64,000 bases of DNA from Garcia nutans (lineage: Eukaryota > Streptophyta > Magnoliopsida > Malpighiales > Euphorbiaceae): positions 19,798,501-19,862,500 of the forward strand of contig CANTUV010000007.1 of the NCBI GenBank assembly GCA_947685225.1. Direction: 5' to 3'. The position numbers were made by a program, and so were the translations under genes. Positions within the stretch are counted from its first letter, which is position 1. Each line of letters begins with the position of its first letter. Shown piece after piece: positions 46,905-60,114 of this stretch. Under the pieces are notes generated by a model that saw nothing but the letters and a program-made list of their open reading frames with translations, made no database searches and was not told the DNA's origin.

Positions 46905-48835
46905 AACTTTATCTTGATCTTGTGCTGTGAGCTCTTCATCATCAGCATTAATCATTTCATTGGGAACTTCTTCAGGTTTGACATCAAAAATCTAATCAAA
47001 CTCCCCTTCAGGAGACTGCCTCTTTAGTTCAAAGACAATGAGCTCTTGGAACTTGACAATATCTTGTGCTATTTAGTCATACATGTTCTCTTTGAGCTTG
47101 TTTAATGCTTCTTCCTTTTTGGCAATCTCACTGGCCATCTTCCCTTTGAGTTTGATTAATGCTTCTTACTCTTTAGCCTGCAATAGCAAGATCATCCTTG
47201 ACTTGCTTTAGTTTTTTTTTCCACTTTTTCATTATGGAGCTCGGCCTCTATGGCCCTTTTTTCTACTCTGGCCAGATGACACTCTGTCTTAATCTTTTTC
47301 TTCTTGCGAGACTCGACCTCTTCTTTCATTTCTTTATACGCAGTCACTATCCTAGCGTACTAGTCTCCAACATGCTGGCAGAAGAGGTCGTGCTACAAAA
47401 ATAATACAATCAATGCAATTAATGTTATACAACATCAAATAAGATTATGTTTCAATTGCTTACCTCATTGACTTCAGCTCGGTTTCAGTTCAATAGTTCC
47501 TTTGGGTTCAGTTTGTTCAATTCATTATTTTCTTGTGGAATATTTCTCAGATATTCTCTGCTGAAATACCCGATCTCTGGCTCATGAACATAAAAATCAC
47601 TCCCATAACGGGTAGCAAACCCTTTCACCATTGCTTTAATTACCTCCTTCGGGTCCATTTCATGCTCTATCTCCGCACCTCTAGATTGACTTTCTTTTCT
47701 TTGAACATCCGAAGTTTTTCTACCTTGATCTGGTAGCAGTATGAGGTTATCTCCGGTTTGATCTGGTGAATTTCGGATCAGAGATATTAGTAGGATGCTA
47801 CCTTCACCGCTCATAATCCCTTTTTCTTTTTCTTTTTCTTTTCTCTTTTTCTTAGAAGGTTCTCCTCCCCTCCCTTTGCCGGAGTCCCCATATTTCCTCT
47901 TCCTTGCGCTTCAGCTCAGATACTTTTTTGGGTTTCAGCCCTTGCTTTTTGGAGTGCTTTTATACGTCCTTCATTTCTTTGTTATCCATTCATGCACAAA
48001 CACAACAAATCATAATATTAATACCGAACTAACTTACTAGGATATTAGGAAATATTACTAGCTCGATCTTCGGGGTGTGGTTCAATTGGGTCTTTCCTTA
48101 ATGGAAATTATCTTGCAATTAAATGTAGGACATTCAACTTCTCCCTCTGAATGTCTTGTACTATCTTATAAAAAATAGCTCAGTCATCTACATGCAAATT
48201 TCCCCTTCTTATGTTTGGCCAATTTCCACTTTGGCTCCATTTTGTCAGGCATTCAAATTCTTCAGCCCTCTCTAAGATGAAAAATTGATCTTTCCACCCT
48301 TTCATAGAATTTGGTTTCCTAGTAAACAAGCGAGTCTTGGTCGGGCTTGAAGAAATAAAAAGTCTTCATCAGATTTTGGCCGAGCCTTGACAAAACATAA
48401 TGCGGCCAACACCCTATGGGAGATTTCTACACCCATTAGCTTACACAGAAGCTCGAACCCTACAACAGTTTGCCAAGCATTAGGGCTAAGTTGCCCTGGG
48501 AAAATGTCGTTTATCTTTAAAAAACTTAATATAAACGAACTTAGAGGAAACCGAATTCCTGCTCTGAAATCCTCTTCGTATAATATTATTTGACTGGCCT
48601 TGGGTGTATCATGATCTCGCACATTACTGCTCGGAAGTATGAATTTATATTCAGTGGGGATTTTATATTTTTCTCGTATACCCTTCAAATCTTCTTCGGT
48701 TAAGGTTGATTCGATATCTTTAACACGTGCCAGATATTAACCCACCCATACATTGGGAACCCTTTCCTCTTTTGTTTCCTCATCTAATAGCGCGGGCTGC
48801 GCTGTCGTATCTCTCTCTTCCACAGCTATCGCCAT
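46905..48835 (-). pseudogene. Antisense accessory ORF of the Tat element
   Basis: A minus-strand gene relic lies opposite to pol. ATG is at 48835 (MAIAVEERDTTAQPALL); a TAA at 48737-48739 interrupts. Then 48688-48302 holds IREKYKIPTEYKF, FRAGIRFPLSSFILSFLKIND and PGQLSPNAWQTVVGFELLCKL. This pattern resembles the plant putative gypsy-type transposon domain (Transposase_28). A frameshift near 48310 follows. Further exons carry 47814-47485 (ATRYGSDFYVHEPEIGYF) and, after a clear GT-AG intron at 47393-47463 (GAG/GTAAGC to TTTGTAG/CAC), a lysine/glutamate coiled coil down to about 46905. Antisense accessory ORFs at this place are known in Tat elements such as Grande. Multiple stops make it inactive. 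Confidence 0.75.
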
Positions 48836-49285
48836 CTTGATATTTCTCGATCATTCCCTATTATTCGCACTTTCCATGCTACTATTAGAAGAGTTGCTAT
48901 AATGTGCATACTCTTCCCTCACTCTTTATTCATCTATAGACACATACTCACTCTTTGAACTCATTTTATATGAACTATCTAATTCTAAAAATCAAATCAA
49001 GATAAAATAAGTGTTCACCAAATCTCGGCTTAGTAGTCTCAAATATTTCAGAATACCCAAACTATCAGAGCGACCGAACTATCACAACTTTTGAAAGTAG
49101 TAAATGATTGGTGTTTCCTTCACCTATTTATAGGCACAGTGCATTTACTGTGCTTGGCGGAAAACTCGGTTCTTTTTTTCGCCACCTCATTTTTAGCAAA
49201 TGGAATGTTATATCCTTTAAAAATTCGACACGTATTTTTCTGAACTCTGTTTATACCTCCTCCTGACATAAATGTCAATATCTTT

Positions 49286-49295
49286 AGGGGGGACT
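49286..49295 (+). promoter_or_regulatory. Tat polypurine tract
   Basis: AGGGGGGACT lies after AATGTCAATATCTTT and directly before the LTR start TGTGCTGTAGATA. This wording is familiar from Tat/Ogre elements. Confidence 0.75.
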
Positions 49296-49725
49296 TGTGC
49301 TGTAGATATATCCGAACTCTATGACTGAACTTTTGAATTAGACAAGTATATATTGTGGTACTGTATATGAAACCAAACTCTATAGTCAAACTATGACAGA
49401 ATACACTTTGATGTGACAGCACTACACCGATACATCAGAAAAATCTACTCACTACATCGACAGTCCCTGAAAATTTGCTGACTTTTATAAAGGTTGTCTC
49501 CACTTTCCAACTATAAATAAGAACAGGCTTTCACAGGCAAGGGGTTCGAATATTACTGCTCTTAAACACCATTTATTTCGGCTATTTCAAATTACTTACT
49601 TAAGCATCGGAGACTCCCCACCGAAATCCGATCATTTTTCTTAATTTTACAGGTCTAAAAGGCGTGGAGCATCAAATCTGAACTTAGATTGGAGTTCTTG
49701 AAGTCCATCCCTTCATCACTATCCA
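49296..49725 (+). repeat. Tat element 3' LTR (right end uncertain)
   Basis: It starts TGTGCTGTAGATATA. A TATA-like TATAAATAAG lies at about 49502. The right edge cannot be fixed because the partner LTR is absent; CA near 49724 is a guess. Confidence 0.5.
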
Positions 49726-49888
49726 TGAATAATTAAATGGAGTATGTAGTAATTGAACATTTCGTACCGAACTCATTAACCTGTGATCATTAATAATTGA
49801 TCATTATGTGAAAAACCAAGCAAATTGACCATTAACTATTATTAGATAAAACAAAGCAAAAAAAATAATAATTAATAATATTCGGACG

Positions 49889-49922
<34 letters not shown>

Positions 49923-52804
49923 AATCACAAACACGCACACACAAAGAAATCTTAAGTCTTATGAAAAAAAAAATGTTATAGTTATCATATTGTTTTCTTA
50001 TTTGAAGCCAATTTTAATATATAGAATGAGTTATTAAATTGCATTTGTTTTTTAGCATGATAAAAATTGAAAAGATACAAATACATAATTTTCATTAAGC
50101 TATAATAAGAAGCAAAAATTTAGACCAAATATAGTTGAGAAATGAATCAACAATTGTCGATAATTTATTTACAGTCATAAGATAAATGAATATGCTAATT
50201 TAAAGCCCTCATATATTTTTGGAGTTTGCCTTGCCTTTTTGAATCACCCTTTGTTCTAACTATGGCCTTATGTTCAGTGGCAGAATTAGGACCTAAGCGA
50301 AGAGGAGACAAAATTTCAAAGTTAAAAAAAATTACAGATGAATTTATATATAATTTTATTTTGATATTAAAAAACTAATGCATTTTCATATTAAATAACT
50401 AAATGTTAGAATTTTTATTATTTTTATTTCAATATTTAAATTTTACTTTGAGAAATTACATAACATATATTATTTTTTTAAATAATATTTATATTTTTTG
50501 AGATATTTTAAAAAAATATTTAAACTATTTTTGGGATATTCTAAAGAAAATATTTAAAGTAATTATTTTTTAATAAATCTATATAATAAAATATTTTTTA
50601 TAAAATAATTAATCAAATCACAAAACAATAAATTCAATTTGTAATCAAATTGCAAAATAATTAACAATATCACAAAATCTCAAATTCTCAATTCATATTA
50701 TAATCAAATTTCAAAATAATTAATCTAATTATCAAAATTCAAATTTCAATTCACAATCAAATTTTAAAATAATTAATTTAATAATCAAAATAATAAACTA
50801 AACCTTATAAATTAAATAATAATTATAAATAATTATAATACTCAATAACATTATCAAAAAAATAAATTTTAAATTTTAAAATAATTAATATTTAAAAATT
50901 AATTTTAAAGAAAAAATAAATATACATACACACAAATATATATAAATACTATATATTATAAAATAATTTTATATTATATAAATATAAGTATTTTTAATTA
51001 TATATACAAATATATATACATATACATACATATGTACATATATATATATATATATAAACCAGGAGGGAATGGACCCTATACCCTCCTATTTATGTTTAGA
51101 GGTACGTGCCAAATACATCTAGTCAAGTTTATAAAAGATTTCAAATCAAATTTGGGGAAATTTTAATGAGTTGCTGTTCAAATTATTTTCTTTATTAATT
51201 TTCAAAGTTACTTCAAAATTATTTTCAAAATGTTATTATTTTTGGTTATTTTATTTTGTTTTAAATGAGTCGCATTTTGAGTCCAAATAAAACTTAAATT
51301 GAATTAGTAAATTGTGCAAATTAGTTTTGAAAATATTTGAATTAAAAACTTTATGCAAATGAAGACTTAATGAGTTAAATTTATGCGGATAAAATTAATA
51401 TTATTTTTGAAGGCGAGTCCAAATTTATCACCGTATTCAATCCTAATACAGGGGTAAAGGCAGGGGTCATGAGGGGCAATGGACCCCCTCCTCCCACACA
51501 TTATATGCATATATTTATATAAATTATATATAAAGTATTATATAATTATATATATAATTATATATTTATAATTATAATTTATATATAAATTATTATATAA
51601 TTATATGTTTATAATTATTTAAATTATATATAAATTATTGGATTTATATAAATAAATAAATGTAAATATATATTTTTGCTTTTTTGCATATTTAAAATTT
51701 TATGATTAGATATTTAGATTATTGCTAGAAATTTTCAATTTAATTATGAATTTGGTAAAAGTAATTTTCTTATTTGAAATTGTATTTTTATAAAATTTAA
51801 TTTAATAAAATTATCTAAATAAATTAATAGATCCAAGAATTAAAATGAAATGATATGCAAAAAAATTAATAAAATTTTAAAATTTAATAAATAATATAAA
51901 AAATAAAAATAAAAATTTTATTATAATATTAAATTTTATAAAAAAAATTAAATATTTTATTTTATTTATAATTTATCCATAATTTTATTTTTTATTTAAA
52001 AATTTTGCCCCATTCATTTTGTTCTGATCTTATAAATGTGAAGAGTGAAGTTTGAGAATGTGAATTTAAACCTTTCACAATCACAACCTCTATTATTATG
52101 ATATTAGAATTTTATGATTCCATATGTAAGAGAAAATGATATTTGAGAAAGTGGACCAACTAAAGGAGGTTGTGACAAATCTTTCAAGGCCAACAGGCAA
52201 AATCACTTGTATTTCAAGCCTAGGCTGATACAGAACAAACAAAAAATTAATGTATTTTCATTTGGTGCAATATATATGTATGTTTGACTTCAGCCCATAG
52301 GAAATTGGGATTGATGGAGAAAGGGCAGTTTATCATATTATTAAGACGACAGTATATCGAGGGCAGAAATAGAGGTGAAAAAGCAAAATGCATTATTGCA
52401 TTACTCATGTTAGGATGGGAAAAAGGTGTTTTTTGTTTTATTTTATTTTTATTTTTAAATATAAGATATAGTGTATATATCAATTCCAAATGATTCTTAT
52501 CTCCAAAGAAAAAGCTAATTTAAATATATAAAAATAAAAACCATAATATTACAGTATAGGGCCTAATGTTTAAAATTAATTTTTTTTTTGTGATTTTTAC
52601 AATATTCTCTCAAAATATAATGCATGCATTGCAAGTTTAAAGAGAGCATAAGTGAGAATAATAAGAGAGTTAACATGAATGTAGCTACATTACTCCAAAG
52701 CGTCAGTAGCTAAAATCCTACAAAGAGATAAAGGTTGTGAGGAAGATATTAACAATAAGATAATAGCCTTGTTAATAAAATAGAGGTTTTGTTTTTCCAA
52801 TAAA

Positions 52805-52837
<33 letters not shown>

Positions 52838-52864
52838 ATAGAAGGTATTTACATAACAACAGAT
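49726..52864. other. AT-rich DNA without genes
   Basis: No coding sequence is recognisable. There is (TA)n/(CA)n at 49888-49921, long A/T-only stretches with TATATA and ATTTAATT at 50300-51050 and 51500-51990, and three short G/C-rich islands (near 50276, 51060 and 51453-51500) with AGGGG and GACCCCCTCC wording. Those may be remnants of DNA transposons, but I could not pair termini. Confidence 0.5.
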
Positions 52865-53098
52865 TTAGCACAGAAGAGTGTACAAATAACCAATTAGGGG
52901 AAGAGAATCCTTATACATTGCCAAAACTATCCAATCTGCCACGCTGTTATAAATACTAGGAATAAAGATAAAGCTCCAAGAGTGAAAACCTGTATTAAAC
53001 ACACCAACGTCCAAAACGAGAGGCTCAATTTTCCACAAGCAATCTATGTCTCCACTGATGGCTTGAATGAGGTTAAGGTAATCTAATTTGAAAATGCA
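52865..53098 (-). pseudogene. RNase H-like (RVT_3 type) fragment
   Basis: A 77-codon open stretch reads LDYLNLIQAISGDIDCLW, FHSWSFIFIPSIYNSVADW and AMYKDSLPLIG. The LNLIQ, WSF-IP-N-VADW layout is that of the plant RNase H domain in LINE-like elements and related host proteins. The N-terminal catalytic residues are missing. It is a scrap with no flanking LINE domain that I recognise. Confidence 0.4.
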
Positions 53099-53139
53099 CT
53101 ATTGAAAACCTTTGAACCATTCTTATGGCAGTGAGCATG

Positions 53140-53640
53140 GTGCAGACCCTTAATTTTGGGCCACTAATAAGTTTAGTCCCAATTAACAATGGCCAGGTCA
53201 AGTCTAAAAAGCTCAAACCTAGTCCGGTACAATTTTAGAAGCTTAAACTTAGTCATGCCAAATTTTAAAAGCCTAAAATAAAGTTGGTTTAACTTTAAAA
53301 GCCCAAACTATATATGGACCAACTTTAAAAGACCCAAACTGAGTCGATTTGGCCCAAACTAACTTGGTTTAAGCCAAAAACAAATTACGGTGCAAATTCG
53401 ACACGAGTCAAAGCAAATGTCGAATTGGCAAGCCAATTCGACATGAACAAGGCTTATGTCGAATTGACAAGTGCCTAATTCGTCATGAGCCTTGTTTATG
53501 TCAAATTAGCAAGCCAATTCGATATGGACAAGGCTCCATGTCAAATTGGCAAAGCCTTCTGCCCCATTTTAAATAATTTTAATTCTAATATGACCGAGAT
53601 TGGATCGGGCTTTTTCAAAATAGTTTAGGACTCTTGAGCA
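53140..53640. repeat. Unclassified repeat with GTCGAATTGG palindromes
   Basis: The first half repeats TTTAAAAGCCCAAACT-like phrases about every 45-50 bp (53205-53360). The second half (53395-53555) repeats GTCGAATTGGC and its inverse, including a 24-bp near-perfect palindrome with a 2-nt centre at 53419-53442 (GTCGAATTGGC-AA-GCCAATTCGAC). It has the same design as the LTR arrays but a different sequence. Confidence 0.7.
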
Positions 53641-54036
53641 GTTGCTCTAATTTAGATTATAAATAGACAAATAGAAGAAGAACGAAAGAAGGAAAAAAAA
53701 CCCTAATCCTACAATCAAACCCTAAATTCTTACCCTAGATTTGCATTTTTAGAAAACAAAAACCCTAATCCTACAATCAGACCCTAAATTCTATAACCAA
53801 ATCCTAATTCAACAATAAAATCCTACCTTGTAAACTATTTACCTTTCCGGGGGTGCTGCTCCCAATCCCCCATGTCGTCGCGCCCTATATTTAATTAATG
53901 GGTTAATATTATGATATGTTTGTAAATTATAATTTTTATAATTAACTTTTTTTTTCATTCGTTTAGCCATAATTTACAATTCTTTGTGCAATGATTAGTT
54001 ATTTGTTTGATTACTTATTTTACCATCGATGATTAT
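53641..54036. other. Noncoding stretch with ACCCTAA motifs
   Basis: TATAAATAG lies at about 53660. Repeated AACCCTAAT/ACCCTAAATT motifs lie at 53700-53800, and a short G/C island (CGGGGGTGCTGCTCCC) at 53848. It might belong to an unidentified LTR or be a leader. No gene is visible. Confidence 0.4.
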
Positions 54037-54280
54037 TGTAATGGTCAAGATTTTAAACAGGAACTTTTTTAACTAATATAGAAAAAATTGATAGCGTATA
54101 GTGACAAAAGTATTGTGAATAAATGCTATAAGTAGAGAATAGTAAGTTGTATATCTAAAAAATTTACTGAAGAGATTATTTTTATGGTTTTACGAGATTA
54201 AAACTCGATTTAGAATCAATGGTTAAGAATGAGGGTGCACCATAGTTATTATGAGCATTCCCTCACTTGATTAAAAACAT

Positions 54281-54311
<31 letters not shown>

Positions 54312-56757
54312 AGAAATTTCTGATTTCCTCTCCATCTTCCAGGCCATCTTCTAACATCATCACCATCTTCTCTCTATTTCTTCTTCCATTCATCAAATTA
54401 ATCAAGGATTAAGGGAAACTCACATATAGGCATAGATTTTTAGAAGAATAAGCTAGAAAAGGCAAGATTATCAATAAGTAATCAAAGGGAAAGAGAGAAA
54501 AAGAAAGAGAAAGAGGAATTTTAAAGAGGTATGTGCTTTTGATTTATAATTTGCAAATATATGAATTTTTATGAGTTTTAATGATTTCTTGAAAATATTG
54601 ATTAAATGGATTGATGAGTGAAAAATAACTTTTATATGATGAGTTTGATTCTGAACTCAATCTTTATGAGAATTGAGTGGTTTGATGTTGTTTTTATCCG
54701 TATGAAATGGTTGAAAGTTTGATTAAGTGAAGTTGTAGTAAAATATTTGATATGAATTCTTTTTATGTCAAAACTTTGAGTTTGATACATTATTATCTTA
54801 GATCTTCAATACATTTGTGTTTAATGAAGTTAAAAGTACAGAATACAAGATTTTGGGATGCCACGGGTGTGGCTTAAAGGTGCCATGGGCGTGGCATCAA
54901 AGTTGGAACTATTGGAGGAAGAATTACTTCGAAAATAGACCCAAAATCAATGCCACGGTCGTGGCAAATGAGTGCCACAATCGTGGGGTTGAAAGCGTGA
55001 CTGTTTCTTTAAGAATTTTGATAAAACAGAGTCAATCTCAATGCCACGGTCGTGGCCCTTGAATGCCACGACCGTGGGGGTCTCCAAAGTCATTTGACAG
55101 CTTCATTTGGTATCCCACGGGCGTGGGGTTGTGATGCCATGGTCGTGGGGTACCTAAATAATGTTTTTGGCTTGTATTTTGTGATATACAGGCCTAGTAT
55201 GAGGCTAATATGTTTATGTTTCTTACTTTTGTGTTGAGAATTCATGTATATGTGTTAAAAGTATGAAAAAGAGTGATAAACTTTAGATATGTAACAAATA
55301 TATATCATACTAAATGTTGATAAAAAGTATTGTACTAGTGAAATGATATAAATAATTCAGTGTTAATCAAAACTAATGAATTGCCCAAATCATACTAATT
55401 TTATATCTAGGTTTGGATTGAATGGCTAACCAGAGGAAAGATAGCCATAGTGATAGTGGGCACCTCGTGCCATTAATGGACACATTGTGTTATCAGTGAT
55501 AGTGGGCATAATTGCCATTATACATTCTTGAGATTTGGCATTAAAATTGCTACACTAATATGTTATCCAAACCTATGATCTGAGTTTAGTATGTATGGGC
55601 ATATTTAATGAAGATATCTTTTGAAAATATATGTGAACATGATAGTTATGAATAATGGAAGAAATGCAAAATAATAATATAAGTCAATTATTTGAAATTG
55701 ACTTAATGTGTTACAATGTAAAAGTGATTGTTAATATATATATTACTGTTTACAAGTGAAAGTTCTAATGCACGGAATGGAAATGTTATGCTCAAGGTAT
55801 TGAATTAATCAATAACTTTATAAGTGTTGTAATGATTGAAAGTATATATAATGATATAAGATACAAAGTACTCCAAAGTATAGTACTAAATTTAAGTGCT
55901 GAAAATTATAGATTGAATGAAAGTATCCTATATGTGAAATTGAAAAGTAAGATTTATTGAAAAACAAAATAAGCGTATTGTGAACAATCTTATCAAATGA
56001 GAAAATAAGTCTTAAGTAAAATGATTCATAAAGAGAAAAGTTGTATTACCGAAAGTATAATATAACATGATGACTTTTATAAAGTTAAAGCTATTATTTT
56101 GTGTAATCAGAATATTTGGTTGGTTTGTTACTAAAATTAGTTAATGTATTGAAATATTTCTTAAAACTAAGTGTTATTACTATATTTTCATAAGTATGTT
56201 TCTTTAATGTTAAATGACAAAATATGTTTATACATGCACTACTAAGCTTTGCTTAGCGTGTTAGAATTATTTTCTGACACGCAGGTATCAGGACATCGGA
56301 GCAAGTTAAGAAGTGGAATTAAGAATCTCAAGAAATTACCTATAGTACATATAAAGAACTTTTGTATATTGTACTCTTAAGTTATAAAATGTATATATAT
56401 AATTTAGTTTGGATATTTGAGAGATTGTACAAATTTGTAAACATGAAAGGAATATATGTATTTAAAGGATGAAGTTTGGGAATTCTAGTGAATGATTATT
56501 AAAGAAAAAGGAATGTATTATATAATCATTTGATTTGACAAACTTATGATAGTTATCTGGTTTGTAACTAGTATTTGGATTATTGGAGATTGGTCTAAAT
56601 GTTGGACCTATAAGTGTTGTATTATACAGATTATATTATTATTTGAAAATTTTTATTAGTTGGAAGAGAATTTTCTATGAATTGATTGGAGCACGGATAG
56701 TATATCGAATAACATTCTCTAATAGTTTTTATATAAGAATTGTCAGAGGATGTTACA
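54037..56757 (+). repeat. LARD-like element 5' LTR (2721 bp)
   Basis: It starts TGTAATGGTC and ends GAGGATGTTACA. It has (TG)n at 54289-54311, a palindrome array at 54855-55155 and the paired hairpin at 56242-56281 (CTAAGC-TTT-GCTTAG, then CGTGT-ACACG arms). A G/C-containing repeat GTGGGCAC-CTCGTGCC lies at about 55455. The left flank ATTAT (54032-54036) should be one target duplication copy. Confidence 0.85.
54855..55155. repeat. Palindrome array GCCACGGTCGTGGC in LTR
   Basis: Eight sites of the type GCCACGG-CGTGGC or CCCACGGGCGTGGG lie in four pairs near 54858/54882, 54952/54974, 55042/55065 and 55115/55136. The second LTR repeats them at 60656-60950 with some decayed arms. Confidence 0.85.
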
Positions 56758-56762
56758 TTTAG

Positions 56763-56774
56763 TGGTATCAGAGC
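56763..56774 (+). other. LARD-like element primer binding site
   Basis: TGGTATCAGAGC lies 5 bp after the LTR end. It is complementary to initiator-Met tRNA, as in the chromoviruses here. Confidence 0.87.
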
Positions 56775-59700
56775 GTAGTTTAGGCATTTCTAGCATGTGG
56801 AGTTATGGGAGAAGTGAAATGCAATTTTCTAAGTTATGTGAATTGAATAAGTGGATATGTGTTTTGATACAATTGATATACCATATGTTTATGGTAGTAG
56901 AATGTTTTCTAAGAATTGATTGAGAATTCGTAGTGTATTGTTTGGAGTACACTAGATCTATTTGTTAAAAAGAAGGATGTGAAAAGAAAATAAGATATGA
57001 GTGGCTAAAGAGATATATCAAAGTAACATAGTGGAAGTGTAATAATTTATTGAAATCTAAGGAATGAATTATGATAGACAGATAAATTTTGAGAATGAAA
57101 TTTCTTACGAGAATGAAAATTGTCATGCTTTAAAATTTTAAGTATTGATTTTCTACATTAAGTGAATATATGAGACTAAATTGGATTGATTATGATATTA
57201 TTTGTAGCTTGAGCATTTGGAACTGATAGTGATAAGGTTAAATGAGCCTTAATAAGAGTAACATTAAATCCAAGTATGGATAATATCTGTATGTTTGAAA
57301 AGATTTCGAAGAGGTAAGAAATTATGAAAATACCCTTATAGCTCGAAATGAATTCGAGCTGTAATTTGAATGTGAAATATGGATAATGGAGTTTTAAAGT
57401 GTCAAAAGTAATTGTTTTTATAATGTTTCAACGTTAAGAATTGAAGTGATAGTTAAATTAAAGAAAGTGAATGCATCAAAACTATTGTATAAGTGAGTAT
57501 ATTGGATAAAAGTCCTAAAACTTATTTAAAGATTTATAGTATCTTCTATTGTCTTCTAAAACATCATCAAAACAAAATATTGAAAGGAAAAGTGATGGAA
57601 GAGTATTTTAAAGAGATTAGTGCTTATATAATACTTATTTTTCTATTTATTGAATTGATCTTGATTTTTCTTATGAAAAGAGATTTGTGAATTGATAAAA
57701 CACCATTACTTGTGAAAGATATGGTGTATTAAATAATTGTGAAAAATACAAGTATAAAACTTTACTTCTATGATAATAAAGTTATTCTTACAATATGCAA
57801 ATGTATATTTATATATTATTAATTGGAACAATGATTAAATCAATCATTGAATCATTTATGAGTTGATATAAGGTTGTGGAAGAAAATAAGGTTTTGAAAG
57901 ATTTTAGGGTTATGAAAGTTTAGATTTGAATTTGATTGTGCTTTAAAGAGTTGGATCCTATTTCTTCAATTTGTTTGAGTTGAATTATTGATAACTTATT
58001 GATTAAATCATGAAACAAAATTCTAGTAGAGATATGCATGATCATTTGTATAGTCATGCGTATGTTTTTGCAAATTTCTATTCTTCAAATTTTGAGAAGA
58101 AATCCCAACAGTGAGACACATGATCATTCCTATAGACATGCATATTTCTACCTTCTTATATTTTCACAGAGTAGAATTTATTGGTGGAATTAGTAGTGAA
58201 TTATTGAATACATCTTGGATACAGTTATAATTGATGAAAGATTTCTTATAAGATTGAAATGAAATCAATCCATTAAATGAGGAAACTTAGATGTGAAGAA
58301 AACTTGAGAAAAGTATGGATAAATGTAATTGGATATTTAAAATAAGTGTAAAGTTAGAGAAAAGATAAAAGATGATTACAAGTGATTAGTGGATTTAACA
58401 ATATTCATGAAGAAATAAGATAATTTCCAAAGCAAGGTGAGAAGAATGATATATTGATGAATCATTGATGATTTTACATAGTTTGAAGAGCAAGATAAAG
58501 AAAACAAAGAGGTGTATATACAAATTGATTGAGTAATGAAAGTAAGAATGTGAGATTTACATATTTTGTACTTATAAAATACGCGATAGTAACATTATTT
58601 AGTGATTAAAGACAATTTATAGATTATATATAGTAGTGTTAAAGAGTTAACTGATACTAGTTGATTACAATAGAAAGAAAGGAATTGATAATGTAAAAGA
58701 AAAAAATGTAGTGAGATTTGAAGGTAGTTTAACCCTCCTAGTGAAATGATGTATTGTAGGTCAAGTTAGAAATATATATATGTGTGTGTGTGAGTGTGTA
58801 TATTAAACAGAGAGAATAAATTATAAATGTACATGTACTCTTAAAGTGAAAGAATAGTTGTAAATTCTTAATATGTTAAGAAAAAAAAATAAACAGAAAT
58901 CTTTTTAGATTTCATTATTACAGTGGAAACATGGAAATGATTTGAAAAGATAAAGATGAATGAATAAATAAAATCAGTTTAACTAATCGGAAACAAATAT
59001 AATGTGTATATAAGTTCATATGATAAATGTGTTTGAAATAATTGTTCATATCTTATAAATTCACAGTAATAAACAAACACTTCAAAGAGAAAGTGTTATA
59101 TTCCAAAAGATATTATAATTAACAATAATTTTCAACAATGAAATAAATGTATTGATCGATTATACTGATGTTAAATCTAGTTCTGAATTAGCTAAAGGGT
59201 AAATGTTCAAAATGATAGTGGGCATTTTATGTCATATTGAAAGTGGGCACTCTGTGCCATAGAGGACACTTATGTCCCATATTGAAATTGGGCACTTTGT
59301 GCCATAGAGGATATTTTTATATATGTCCCAATGATATTGACATCTATGCCATCAGTGGACGCTTTGCGTCATAGAGGACCTTTGGTTCCTTTCTCTCAGT
59401 GGACACTCTGTGACATCATATACAGTGGGCATTCATACCATAGTGGGCCTTTGGCCATATTGATACAGTGAATATTTACTTGCCATCAGTGACCCGCTAT
59501 CCGGAACTAGGATTTAAAGTTCAGTATATAAGAGAAAGAAAGAGATATATATATAAGTGGAATGTAATGATACAAATTATAAAAAAAAATTCTAAAGAGA
59601 ATTAAAGGCAATTACAGAATTAAACTTGAATAGTGTAAGTGTATAGAGCTGAATCTTCTACAGTTCTATAATAAGATTATTCTAAAAATATTACATTGAT

Positions 59701-59826
59701 TGATAACAGATATAAATAAAAGTTATGTAAGTTAATAAAATAATTGATCTTATGTGAGATTTGAGATTATTTATAAATTAAATGGCTTATTGCCAAGCAT
59801 GTAAATTTCAAGGATGAAATTTCTTT
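56775..59826 (+). other. Noncoding interior of the LARD-like element
   Basis: This is AT-rich with no coding motif. A stretch at 57085-57117 resembles the sequence before a Tekay 3' LTR (GAATGAAATTTCTTACGAGAATG then TGTCATG). 59160-59520 resembles LTR bases 55415-55600 (GATAGTGGGCA, GGGCACTCTGTGCC, ATAGAGGAC). The interior may therefore contain a diverged, partly deleted LTR. (TG)n lies at about 58780-58800. Confidence 0.5.
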
Positions 59827-59839
59827 ACGGGAGAAGAAT
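59827..59839 (+). promoter_or_regulatory. LARD-like element purine tract
   Basis: ACGGGAGAAGAAT lies directly before the second LTR and after AAGGATGAAATTTC. It corresponds to the T2 order GAGGACGAAATT then AGAGGGGGAGAAT. Confidence 0.7.
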
Positions 59840-60083
59840 TGTAATGGTCAAGATTTTAAGCAGGAACTTTTTTAACTAATATTGAAAAAATTGATAGTGT
59901 ATAGTGACAAAAGTATTGTGGATAAATTCTATAAGTAGAGAATAGTAAATCGTATATCTCAAAAATTTACTAAAGAGATTATTTTTATGGTTTTATGAGA
60001 TTAAAACTCGATTTAGAATCAACGGTTAAGAATGAGGGTGCACCATAGTTATTATGAGCATTCCCTCACTTGATTAAAAACAT

Positions 60084-60114
<31 letters not shown>

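Noticed and set aside
50276..52030. Possible DNA transposon with GTGGCAGAATTAGGAC at its left end
   Set aside because: I could not find matching terminal inverted repeats or a target duplication.
52247..52493. Overlapping frames of 69-80 codons on both strands
   Set aside because: Short, AT-rich and opposed; no motif or start context stands out.
53700..53800. ACCCTAA repeats as an interstitial telomere tract
   Set aside because: The motifs are scattered and not in tandem; telobox-like promoter or leader motifs are more likely.
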